From the NCBI GenBank assembly GCA_934561175.1, contig CAKTFW010000014.1, forward strand, positions 1-33,823: DNA of 33,823 nucleotides, given 5' to 3'. Below, in pieces: positions 1 to 6,573 of this stretch. Within the stretch, counting starts at the first letter, position 1; each line of letters begins with the position of its first letter. Under the pieces are notes generated by a model that made no database searches, was not told the origin of the DNA, and worked only from the letters and a program-made list of their open reading frames with translations. Made by a program: the position numbers and the translations under genes. The stretch is from an uncultured Oscillospiraceae bacterium (GTDB taxonomy: Bacteria; Bacillota; Clostridia; Oscillospirales; Oscillospiraceae).

Positions 1-1358
1 GTCTTCAAATCATGTGAGACATTGGTAATCAGCTCCGAGCGAAACCGCTCGCTCCGCATCCGCGCTTCCACTGCAGCGTTGATTCCATTGGAAATATGAT
101 TGAGCTGATCTGCATGCTTTTTCAGATCTGGCGGCAAAACTGCCAAATCGATCTGGTATTCCGTACTCCCAGACGCAATTTTTTCTGCACCGGCGCGGAC
201 GCGTGCAAAACAAGCTGCCCAATAGCAACACGCACCGCACAGCAGCAGGTTCAGTAATGTCAGTACCATACAGGAATCTCCACTCCAGAGTCCCGTTACA
301 ATCATGCAAACCAGAATATCATAGCCAAACCACAGTAGCGCGACTCGCACAACCAACGCCAGATGTTCCCTGCAGAACGCCATACCAGAACGCGCGCCTT
401 TTGCACAAAGTGCAGCCAACTGGTAGAGCAGCGTTGTCCGCCAAAAGGTATGCGTCTTCAGCCGCACTACTGTTGTCACCAGCAAAGGGAGTCCCAGCAA
501 CAGCATCACCGCGCTCGTACTACTGATTAAGACAAGTCCCAGCAGCTTGTTTTGCCACCAATAGACGGTATGCTCTACGAAAATGGATAGTAGAATGTAT
601 TCTACAAAAAATGTAATTGTCAACAGCAGTTCCAGCCAAACTCCATCCAGCTTTGTCAGATAAATTTCGTCGCCGCGATGTCCCGCGCACCAAAGCAGAA
701 AGCTCAGCAGCAATACCATTACCACCGCCAACGCAGCCGTGGCCACAAGCAAAGGTCGCAGCGCGTTGATCTCTTTGATATATGTTTGGTTCGCCTGCCA
801 AAAATCATCGTGAATCGGCAGATCGGTCAAGATACCATAGTTGAATACTACCGTATCCAGAACCGTACTTTCCCCATCATCTATCACATCACTGAAATAA
901 AACTCCCCATCTCTTTCATGCAGATAAAGTGTGGTATAAACACTCTCAGAAACATCCTGCTCAAAATTTTCGCTCATTTTGCAATTTCCACGGTCGCGCA
1001 GGCGTCCATCCTCATAAAGGACGCGATAGCGAAAATTCGTCGATTCCGGATCCTGAAATGCTTCCAGACGCTCAATCATTTTTTGCTGATCCCAAACCGG
1101 AAGATCTGTTTTCCAGTACCCCTGATGGATTTCATACAGCTGTACTACGCCGGCCTTGTATTCTTCCAAAAGATCCGTATAGTGCCGACTTTGCAGATAT
1201 TCTTCCGGCTTCCATGCGCTCGCATCTAATATTCCATACCCATCGGCAGCTAAAATTTCATATGCAGACATTCCGCAAAACACGAATCCAAACATACTGA
1301 CTGCCAGCAGCAGAATACTAATCCACCGTGCAGCGCTGCTTCCCCGAAGCTTTTTCAT
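1..1358 (-). CDS. Sensor histidine kinase, N-terminal part (cut by window edge)
   Basis: The minus-strand frame is open from an ATG at 1358 to the window edge, giving 452 codons with no stop. It should autophosphorylate on histidine and pass the phosphate to the regulator encoded just upstream. One membrane segment lies near residues 12-31, followed by a probably extracytoplasmic region to about 195. About five more membrane segments follow (roughly 200-222, 240-262, 272-297, 333-357, 360-380), then a short linker and the H-box NVSHDLKT with the phosphoacceptor His at about residue 449. The catalytic ATPase domain lies beyond the edge. The start overlaps the regulator's stop by four bases (ATGA), so the two are translationally coupled. 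The ligand is unknown; a cluster of late membrane segments before the H-box is more than the usual two-segment design. Confidence 0.88.
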   Translation of the reverse strand, partial: MKKLRGSSAARWISILLLAVSMFGFVFCGMSAYEILAADGYGILDASAWKPEEYLQSRHYTDLLEEYKAGVVQLYEIHQGYWKTDLPVWDQQKMIERLEAFQDPESTNFRYRVLYEDGRLRDRGNCKMSENFEQDVSESVYTTLYLHERDGEFYFSDVIDDGESTVLDTVVFNYGILTDLPIHDDFWQANQTYIKEINALRPLLVATAALAVVMVLLLSFLLWCAGHRGDEIYLTKLDGVWLELLLTITFFVEYILLSIFVEHTVYWWQNKLLGLVLISSTSAVMLLLGLPLLVTTVVRLKTHTFWRTTLLYQLAALCAKGARSGMAFCREHLALVVRVALLWFGYDILVCMIVTGLWSGDSCMVLTLLNLLLCGACCYWAACFARVRAGAEKIASGSTEYQIDLAVLPPDLKKHADQLNHISNGINAAVEARMRSERFRSELITNVSHDLK

Positions 1359-2056
1359 GCTCTCTCCCGCTCCTTTTCAATCTTATAACCGACACCCCAC
1401 ACGACCTTCAAATAGCGCGGCTCTGCAGGATTGATTTCAATCTTTCCACGCAGATGCCGGATATGAACCGCCACCGTATTATCTGCACCGCAAAAATTCT
1501 CGTTCCACACCCGCTCATAGATCTGCGCAGTCGAAAACACCTGTCCCGGATGAGACAGAAGCAAATGGAGAATTCCATACTCGATCGGCGTCAAAGCAAC
1601 CGGTATGCCATCCACTGTCACAATTTTTTCCACATCATCCATCGCAATGGGACCAATCGCCAGCTCGTTCTGTGCCGCCGTTTTCCCACCCAGCGTCGTA
1701 TATCGCCGCAGCTGCGACCGAACCCGCGCCAGCACTTCCATCGGATTAAACGGCTTCGTGATATAATCATCAGCACCGATATTTAAGCCCAGAATTTTAT
1801 CCGTATCCTCACTTTTAGCTGTCAACAGAATAATCGGAACATTGCTCTTTGTCCGCAGCGCAGCCGTTGCCTGAATACCATCCAGCTCCGGCATCATAAT
1901 ATCCATCAGGATCAGATGAATCTCTTGTGATTGTGCCAGCTCCATCGCTTCTGCGCCATTATAGGCTAAAAATGTTTGATAGCCTTCACTTTTCAAATAG
2001 ATATCCAATGCGGAAACAATGGCTTTGTCATCGTCGCAAACCAGAATATTGTACAT
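1355..2056 (-). CDS. OmpR/PhoB-family response regulator
   Basis: A two-component response regulator of 233 residues, the usual family length. The receiver domain shows the acidic pocket at D8-D10, the phosphorylatable Asp at about residue 52 (LMDIMMPELDG), Thr79 and Lys101 (KPF). The C-terminal winged helix ends in a run typical of the OmpR family (LTPIEYGILHLL, then VAVHIRHLRGKIE). The start at 2056 (MYNILVCDDD) is preferred because upstream in-frame ATGs at 2077 and 2092 would add a tail ahead of the first receiver strand, and an AGG-rich stretch precedes 2056. It is followed by the kinase with a 4-base overlap. Its target genes are unknown; a pair of direct repeats upstream suggests autoregulation. 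Confidence 0.93.
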   Translation of the reverse strand: MYNILVCDDDKAIVSALDIYLKSEGYQTFLAYNGAEAMELAQSQEIHLILMDIMMPELDGIQATAALRTKSNVPIILLTAKSEDTDKILGLNIGADDYITKPFNPMEVLARVRSQLRRYTTLGGKTAAQNELAIGPIAMDDVEKIVTVDGIPVALTPIEYGILHLLLSHPGQVFSTAQIYERVWNENFCGADNTVAVHIRHLRGKIEINPAEPRYLKVVWGVGYKIEKERERA

Positions 2057-2087
2057 AGTTTTAACCTCTCTCCTCATTGATAAACCT

Positions 2088-2115
2088 ATCATAGCACAGG
2101 TTTCTGAAGTCGTAA
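2088..2115 (-). promoter_or_regulatory. Probable promoter of the two-component operon
   Basis: On the minus strand a -10 hexamer TATGAT (2088-2093) carries an upstream TGC, making an extended -10. A poor -35 (TTACGA, 2110-2115) lies 16 bases away. A 9-base direct repeat, CTTCAGAAA, occurs in the spacer (2101-2109) and again at 2134-2142, 33 bases apart. Confidence 0.5.
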
Positions 2116-2150
2116 GAAAGAATGAATGAAGACTTTCTGAAGAATCCAGT

Positions 2151-2196
2151 AAAAAAGAACCGGGCTGCTTTTCTGTCGCCGCCCGGTTTCTTTTTT
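2151..2196 (-). terminator. Intrinsic terminator after the yhaM-like gene
   Basis: The arms at 2151-2165 and 2181-2196 pair as AAAAAAGAACCGGGC-type strands with one bulged base. The minus strand reads GCCCGGTTC followed by a T run, just past the stop of the yhaM-like gene. The outer A/T arms could let it act in both directions. Confidence 0.8.
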
Positions 2197-2200
2197 AATT

Positions 2201-3148
2201 TTAGTGATGCCGATAAACGCGCTTTTCCAAGGAAAAAATCCGGTTGCTGACTTCGCCTGGCTGCAGCCCCGCCAGCGTCTCACGATAGATTTCCATCTTG
2301 CTGTCAATGGTATCAATCAGATAGAGCAGTTCGCTCTCAGCACAAATCGGCACAACTGCCGCACCGAACTCTGGCTGCCCATGGTGGGATAAAATCATGT
2401 GCTGCAGCAGCACAGATTTTTCCTCTGGAATTTCCACTTCTTTTGCAACCTCTGCCACTTCCTGTGCCCCCATTACCAGGTGTCCAAGAAGCTGACCACT
2501 GACCGAGTAGGCTGTTACAAGTCCCAACTCCGAAAATGAGAATTCCCGCGCTTTGGAAAAATCATGCAGCAGCGTCCCCGCCAGAAGTAAGTCCCGATTG
2601 ACGGTATCCACATACTGCCGCGCCAGAAAATCTGCCAATTTCAGCATATTTCCAGTGTGCATCAACAAACCGCCGATAAAACCGTGGTGCACGCTTTTTG
2701 CTGCCGGGATTTCTCGAAACGCCTTTCCATGCCGCTCCAGCATGGTTTTGCAGACCGCCGCATAGTCCGGATCCTGCATAGACGCCACCAGCGCTTCAAT
2801 CTCCGCATAGGCGCGGTCCAAATCAATCGGCGCAACCGGAACCAACGCCGCAAGATCCACCGCATCATTTGTTTCACGCAGCCGGATCCGTTCCACAATC
2901 ATTTGCAGGGCACCGCGATACTCCGAAACCGATCCGCGTACTTTCACAATCTTTCCACCGTCTGCACTGCCAATGGGGCCGCTATAATCCCAAACCTTTG
3001 CCTCAATTTCTCCATCCCGATCCGCAAGTGTAGCGCTCAAAAACGGCTTTCCGTTTGCAGAGGTCTTCGGGTACACACCTTTCAAAATGTAGAATCCCTC
3101 TACGCTGTCGCCCGCCACCATATCTGCAATTCGCTTGTTATATTCCAT
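2201..3148 (-). CDS. yhaM: YhaM-family 3'-5' exoribonuclease (OB fold plus HD domain)
   Basis: The 315-residue product is almost exactly the length of Bacillus YhaM, a cytoplasmic 3'-5' exonuclease that trims RNA (and DNA in vitro). Residues about 5-95 form an OB-fold nucleic-acid-binding region (DSVEGFYILKG, then EIEAKVWDYSG). An HD metal-dependent hydrolase domain follows, with HHGFIGGLLMHT, the HD pair in LLHDFSK and the ILSHHG motif. The start at 3148 has a GGAGG eight bases upstream and gives MEYNKRIADM, which matches the family's N-terminus. A longer reading frame to 3244 would only add residues overlapping the neighbouring gene. It begins one base after the exonuclease stop at 3150, so the two nucleases are probably co-translated. 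Confidence 0.92.
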   Translation of the reverse strand: MEYNKRIADMVAGDSVEGFYILKGVYPKTSANGKPFLSATLADRDGEIEAKVWDYSGPIGSADGGKIVKVRGSVSEYRGALQMIVERIRLRETNDAVDLAALVPVAPIDLDRAYAEIEALVASMQDPDYAAVCKTMLERHGKAFREIPAAKSVHHGFIGGLLMHTGNMLKLADFLARQYVDTVNRDLLLAGTLLHDFSKAREFSFSELGLVTAYSVSGQLLGHLVMGAQEVAEVAKEVEIPEEKSVLLQHMILSHHGQPEFGAAVVPICAESELLYLIDTIDSKMEIYRETLAGLQPGEVSNRIFSLEKRVYRHH

Positions 3149-3149
3149 C

Positions 3150-4127
3150 TTAAATGCCTCCACATTCGGTCGCCGCGCATTTTGCCGCTGCAACTCGATA
3201 AATTCTCCGTTGATTTTGAGTTCCGGACCGCTTGCGTTTGGCACATTGGAAAGTTTTTCCTGCCATCGCGCCGCGCAGCAGCGCGCAGCCTCTCTCGTCC
3301 GGTTTCACCTGTTCCGTTGCCGCCCAGTAACGGTTTACTTTATCCAATGCTGTTTCCAACCGCAAAATAACCATACCATGCTCCGGACAAGCGCTTTTAC
3401 TGTAAAACAGGCCTTTTCTTTTGGAATACCAGCAATTTACGCGCATTTTTCTGCCGCAAGCCGGACACTGTGCAAGGCGCACCCCACGATTATTGAGTAC
3501 CTCCTCTGTTTTTTCAAACGGCCCACGCCATCCGCCTTTCCGCTTTGGCAGATTCGCTGTCAGTTGGCGTCGACTCCGCGGAAATTCCGCCGGATTACAA
3601 ACGGCTGCCGCCAGCTGCTGCGCATTGATAAATGGCAGCAGGAATGCCGCATAGGCCGCGTCATTCAACGCATTGTGAAAATCGAACGGCGTCGGCAGGC
3701 CGCAATAAGTCGCTGCTTTGTGCAGCGCAATCTGCGCATTTACGCCCAGCGTCGCGGCAAACGCTGTTTGCAGGTCTGTAATGCAATCCCGCGCCGTAAC
3801 CTGCATCTTCCAGTATTCAAAATTTTCCAGCAATACCAGATAATCTGAAGCACCCCAAGCCGCAAATGGCTCGTCCCCGCTCCATGTAAGGAATTGCTCC
3901 GCCGCTGTCTTGAAATCCAAATCCGACGCTTCATAAGCAGCCAGCTCCGGCAGCAGCTTTGCAGCCGGAGAATACCGTGGGTGTACCCGCGGACGGATAT
4001 ATGCGCAAAAGGTATCTGTCACAACGCCTTGCTGCGGATCTACCCGCACAGCGCCAATCTGTAAAATTTCATTGAGTGCAATCTCGTCATAGCAGCCGTT
4101 ATTCCACTCCAGGTCAAATACAATCAT
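3150..4127 (-). CDS. DEDDh 3'-5' exonuclease with C-terminal zinc-ribbon-like region
   Basis: A 325-residue protein. The N-terminus MIVFDLEWN carries the Asp/Glu pair (D5, E7) of the DnaQ/RNase T exonuclease fold. A middle motif (GASDYLVLLENF) and a late FHNALNDAAYAA supply the other acidic residues and the histidine of the DEDDh set. Beyond about residue 215 there is a CPACG motif and a later CPEHG, suggesting a metal-binding ribbon. The best family match I can suggest is the KapD/ERI-1-like exonuclease group. The start has GAGG ten bases upstream and is preceded by its own promoter. The product sits directly upstream of yhaM, which supports a shared role in RNA 3'-end processing, though the substrate is unknown. 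Confidence 0.85.
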   Translation of the reverse strand: MIVFDLEWNNGCYDEIALNEILQIGAVRVDPQQGVVTDTFCAYIRPRVHPRYSPAAKLLPELAAYEASDLDFKTAAEQFLTWSGDEPFAAWGASDYLVLLENFEYWKMQVTARDCITDLQTAFAATLGVNAQIALHKAATYCGLPTPFDFHNALNDAAYAAFLLPFINAQQLAAAVCNPAEFPRSRRQLTANLPKRKGGWRGPFEKTEEVLNNRGVRLAQCPACGRKMRVNCWYSKRKGLFYSKSACPEHGMVILRLETALDKVNRYWAATEQVKPDERGCALLRGAMAGKTFQCAKRKRSGTQNQRRIYRVAAAKCAATECGGI

Positions 4128-4188
4128 GCTTTTGAATCCTCATTGGCAATTATCACTTCTACCGTCTGTCTCACCCGGCATGGTTTTC

Positions 4189-4217
4189 AGTATACCATAC
4201 CAAGTTTCTTTTTGCAC
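4189..4217 (-). promoter_or_regulatory. Probable promoter of the exonuclease-yhaM unit
   Basis: On the minus strand TATACT (4189-4194) carries an upstream TGG extension, and a weak -35 GTGCAA (4212-4217) lies 17 bases away. It points toward the start at 4127 and leaves a leader of about 55 bases. Confidence 0.5.
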
Positions 4218-4267
4218 GGTTCTTGCCGATTTTTCTTTCCGGAACAAGGAATCTGAAGTCGATCATA

Positions 4268-4296
4268 TTGTTTTTAATTCTGCGATATGGTACAAT
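4268..4296 (+). promoter_or_regulatory. Promoter of the DivIVA-like gene
   Basis: TTGTTT (4268-4273) and TACAAT (4291-4296) are separated by 17 bases, with an extended -10 TGG at 4288-4290. It lies about 35 bases before the start at 4332 and diverges from the exonuclease promoter. Confidence 0.65.
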
Positions 4297-4331
4297 TATT
4301 TTATAATTTCAACAGATTGCGAGGGTCTTCC

Positions 4332-4901
4332 ATGGAAAACACCAGCCTTCCAAAATTTCGTTCGGCAATCGGCGGCTTTAACCGTATGGATGTCGTGACC
4401 TATATTGAATCCATCAGTCTGAAAAACGCTGCAGAACTGAAAAAGCTGCGGGAGGAAAACGCCACATTAAAAACGCAGCTCTCTCAATATCAGCAGGCCA
4501 TTGAGGCACAGGAACCCTCAGCTGCACCGGATGCCGATCTGAATTCCTGTGAAGCAGATACCCCTACTGTGCCGGAAGAAGCTGCTCTGCAGGAGGATAC
4601 CGCGGAGCTTAACGCCATGGAGCTCACGGCTTACCGCCGGGCCGAGGCAGTTGAGCGGGAAGCGAAGGCCCGCGCTGACCGGTTGAATCAGCAGATGGAT
4701 GCTGTATTTTCGGAAGCACTCGACCGTATTCAAGTCTCCGGAAGCGAGGCAAATGCGCTCTGTGAGGATCTGCATGCAGCATATGAGCGGCTGCAGGAAT
4801 CTTTAGCTGAAATCGGACTGATTTATGAACAGGCGACTGAGAAGCTGCAGACACTTAACGGCAGCATTGCGGCAATTCCCACTGCAGACGAGGAGGCCTG
4901 A
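4332..4901 (+). CDS. DivIVA-like coiled-coil protein
   Basis: A 189-residue protein. The N-terminus has the pattern KFRSAIGGFNRMDVVTYI, which resembles the FR..GFN..DV..YI signature at the start of DivIVA/GpsB-like proteins, which bind membranes and organise the division or pole apparatus. An immediate heptad-rich segment (residues about 30-58) is followed by an acidic, Pro/Ala/Glu linker (about 60-95). A second long helical stretch rich in Ala, Glu, Arg and Leu covers about 100-175. The start at 4332 has GAGGG six bases upstream; the 15 extra residues possible from 4287 lie over the promoter and are rejected. Its stop is four bases before the fumarase-like gene. The precise role is unknown. 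Confidence 0.72.
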   Translation: MENTSLPKFRSAIGGFNRMDVVTYIESISLKNAAELKKLREENATLKTQLSQYQQAIEAQEPSAAPDADLNSCEADTPTVPEEAALQEDTAELNAMELTAYRRAEAVEREAKARADRLNQQMDAVFSEALDRIQVSGSEANALCEDLHAAYERLQESLAEIGLIYEQATEKLQTLNGSIAAIPTADEEA

Positions 4902-4905
4902 AATT

Positions 4906-5460
4906 ATGGCAGAATATCATATTCACACCGATGAACTGCCCGCTATGATTCAAACACTGCAGGCAGGTGACCGTGTACTACTGAGCGGTACCGTTTACAC
5001 CTCCCGCGATGCTGCCCATAAGCGTATTTTTCAGCTTCTCGATCAAGGTGGCGCACTTCCCTACGCGCTGAAAGGCGCCGTGATTTATTACGCCGGACCA
5101 ACCCCTGCACAGCAGGGTATGGCAGTCGGTTCCTGTGGCCCTACCACATCTGGCCGGATGGATCCTTATGCACCACGGCTGTTGGATCTCGGTCTCACCG
5201 CCATGATCGGCAAAGGGGAACGCAGCCAAGCCGTAATCGATGCAATCATTCGCAATCATGCCATTTATCTCTGCGCCGTCGGCGGCGCAGGCGCCCTGAT
5301 AGCTGGCTGTGTAAAAGAGGCCGAAGAAATTGCATTTTTTGATCTCGGCTGTGAATCGGTAAAGCGTTTCACCGTAGAAAATCTTCCAGTCGTTGTCGCA
5401 ATTGACAGTACCGGCCGCAATTTATTCCAGGAAGGCCGCGCTGCCTATTGCACCGAATAA
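4906..5460 (+). CDS. Fe-S hydro-lyase beta subunit (fumarate/tartrate dehydratase C-terminal type)
   Basis: The 184-residue product matches the C-terminal (beta) half of class I iron-sulfur fumarases and L(+)-tartrate dehydratases. The conserved run GPTPAQQGMAVGSCGPTTSGRMD near residues 63-85 and the later GKG and GGAGAL motifs are clear. In two-subunit enzymes the alpha subunit holds the Fe-S cluster and is normally encoded immediately upstream; here the upstream gene is the DivIVA-like one, so the partner must be elsewhere. The start at 4906 has GAGG about ten bases before it and yields MAEYHIHTDEL; the longer frame from 4825 is within the upstream gene. A strong terminator follows. Fumarate versus tartrate cannot be decided from this subunit. 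Confidence 0.88.
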   Translation: MAEYHIHTDELPAMIQTLQAGDRVLLSGTVYTSRDAAHKRIFQLLDQGGALPYALKGAVIYYAGPTPAQQGMAVGSCGPTTSGRMDPYAPRLLDLGLTAMIGKGERSQAVIDAIIRNHAIYLCAVGGAGALIAGCVKEAEEIAFFDLGCESVKRFTVENLPVVVAIDSTGRNLFQEGRAAYCTE

Positions 5461-5473
5461 ATATATAAATTTT

Positions 5474-5510
5474 AACGCCTGTTAAGTAGCATAACTTAAC
5501 AGGCGTTTTT
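5474..5510 (+). terminator. Intrinsic terminator after the hydro-lyase gene
   Basis: Arms at 5474-5487 and 5494-5507 pair perfectly around a short AGCATA loop and are followed by a T run to 5510. Confidence 0.9.
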
Positions 5511-5538
5511 CCATATTTTATGTCTGCATTTTGGCTTC

Positions 5539-5889
5539 TTACATCTTGTCCAAACGCGCCTTATTAACCGGGGTCATAAAGGAATAGATCGACCCACAAT
5601 TTTTGCACATTGCAAATAACATATCTTTCTCTACCCTCTGCCTGCAGACAGGGCACCTATGTTCCGGCGTAAGCTTGATAATCGCATCTTTATAGGCAAT
5701 CCAGTCATTCTTGATATTATACTCCTTGCGGTTCACAAACCCTATGCAAGTGGTGTGTTTCTTGCCCATTTCGCCGAGTTCATCCCCAGCATAGATAATA
5801 ACCGCGCACTCCGAAGTGAGCGCACTGGTCAACTCACTTTTCGTCTTAGCAACTACCGGCTGAAATTCATGCCATACTGTAAACTTCAT
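5539..5889 (-). CDS. Small zinc-ribbon protein of unknown function
   Basis: A 116-residue protein that I do not recognise. The start at 5889 (MKFTVWHEFQPVVAK) has GGGAGG about five bases upstream; the 13 extra residues available from 5928 lack such a site. The first 75 residues form a predicted mixed alpha/beta region without a known motif. The C-terminal third has CPVC and, about 18 residues on, CKNC, a four-cysteine treble-clef or zinc-ribbon arrangement (HRCPVCRQRV, then AMCKNCGSIY). It is transcribed away from an XRE regulator across a spacer with repeated operator-like half sites, so the two may share control. Confidence 0.65.
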   Translation of the reverse strand: MKFTVWHEFQPVVAKTKSELTSALTSECAVIIYAGDELGEMGKKHTTCIGFVNRKEYNIKNDWIAYKDAIIKLTPEHRCPVCRQRVEKDMLFAMCKNCGSIYSFMTPVNKARLDKM

Positions 5890-5930
5890 AATGCCCTCCC
5901 ATTGGACTCCTATTATTTTAAAAAACATCG

Positions 5931-5982
5931 TAATTTCGTTATATTTTCAATATATTATGTCGAAATTATTCATCTAACGAAA
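5931..5982. promoter_or_regulatory. Operator-like repeated half sites between divergent genes
   Basis: Three copies of a TTTCG/CGAAA core occur. TTTCGTTA (5934-5941) is mirrored by TAACGAAA (5975-5982), and TAATTTCG (5931-5938) is mirrored by CGAAATTA (5961-5968). They sit between the zinc-ribbon gene and the XRE regulator, where an autoregulator would bind. Confidence 0.45.
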
Positions 5983-6032
5983 CCACAGCTTACCGGGTAA
6001 AATATATTCAATTTTATTGGAAGGGAGCCGAT

Positions 6033-6368
6033 GTGATTTTGCCCGGCATGGATGTTGTTCAGCGGATCAGGGATTTGTGCACAGCCTATTCTTGGACTTA
6101 TTACCGGCTGGCAAAGGAAAACGGCGTTACCTATTCCACCTTGAACGCTATGATGAATAAGGGTACCATTCCGTCTGTTCCCACTTTGGAAAAGCTATGT
6201 GATGGATTTGAAATCTCTCTGTCACAATTTTTTGCAGAAGATGAAACTGCTGCAACACTGACAGAAACGCAGAAACGGCATTTACTGGCTTGGGATGCCC
6301 TCAATGAAGAAAATAAAGCTTACGCAGAGAAATTCATCCGTTTTTTGAAAAGTCAACAGAACGACTAA
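6033..6368 (+). CDS. XRE-family helix-turn-helix transcriptional regulator
   Basis: A 111-residue DNA-binding protein. Residues about 5-68 form a Cro/C1-type helix-turn-helix: YRLAKENGVTYSTLNAMMNK is the recognition region, followed by PSVPTLEKLCDGFEISLSQFF. The C-terminal 40 residues are helical (LLAWDALNEENKAYAEKFI), as in small regulators of this family common in Clostridia. The GTG at 6033 has AAGGGAG about five bases upstream and is the chosen start; an ATG at 6048 would drop five residues. The neighbouring spacer carries repeated half sites that could be its operator. Its target beyond itself and the divergent small gene is not visible. Confidence 0.88.
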   Translation: MILPGMDVVQRIRDLCTAYSWTYYRLAKENGVTYSTLNAMMNKGTIPSVPTLEKLCDGFEISLSQFFAEDETAATLTETQKRHLLAWDALNEENKAYAEKFIRFLKSQQND

Positions 6369-6401
6369 TCTTCTTTCAATACAATGATATATGGTGAATG
6401 T

Positions 6402-6445
6402 AAAGCCCGAAGCGTGCCGTTTAACACACTCCGGGCTTTATCACT
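6402..6445 (+). terminator. Probable terminator after the XRE regulator
   Basis: AAAGCCCG (6402-6409) pairs with CGGGCTTT (6432-6439), with a partly paired interior (AGCGTG with CACACT). The T run after it is short, so it is a moderate call. Confidence 0.55.
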
Positions 6446-6528
6446 GCCTCCAAATTTCTTCTTTGTATCCGGAAATGCTTTATTTTAACTGTTATCTTGC
6501 CATCAATATTCCACCGAAAAAAACAAAA

Positions 6529-6565
6529 AATCATGCGTCATTCTTTTTTAGGATGACGCATGATT
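6529..6565 (-). terminator. Intrinsic terminator after the EF-G-like gene
   Basis: AATCATGCGTCATTC (6529-6543) pairs with GATGACGCATGATT (6552-6565). On the minus strand the stem is followed by a run of T, directly past the EF-G-like stop. The rest of 6369-6573 holds no gene that I can support. Confidence 0.88.
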
Positions 6566-6573
6566 GATCTTCT

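Noticed and set aside
678..1786. Plus-strand frames over the sensor kinase and response regulator
   Set aside because: Antisense shadows of clear minus-strand genes.
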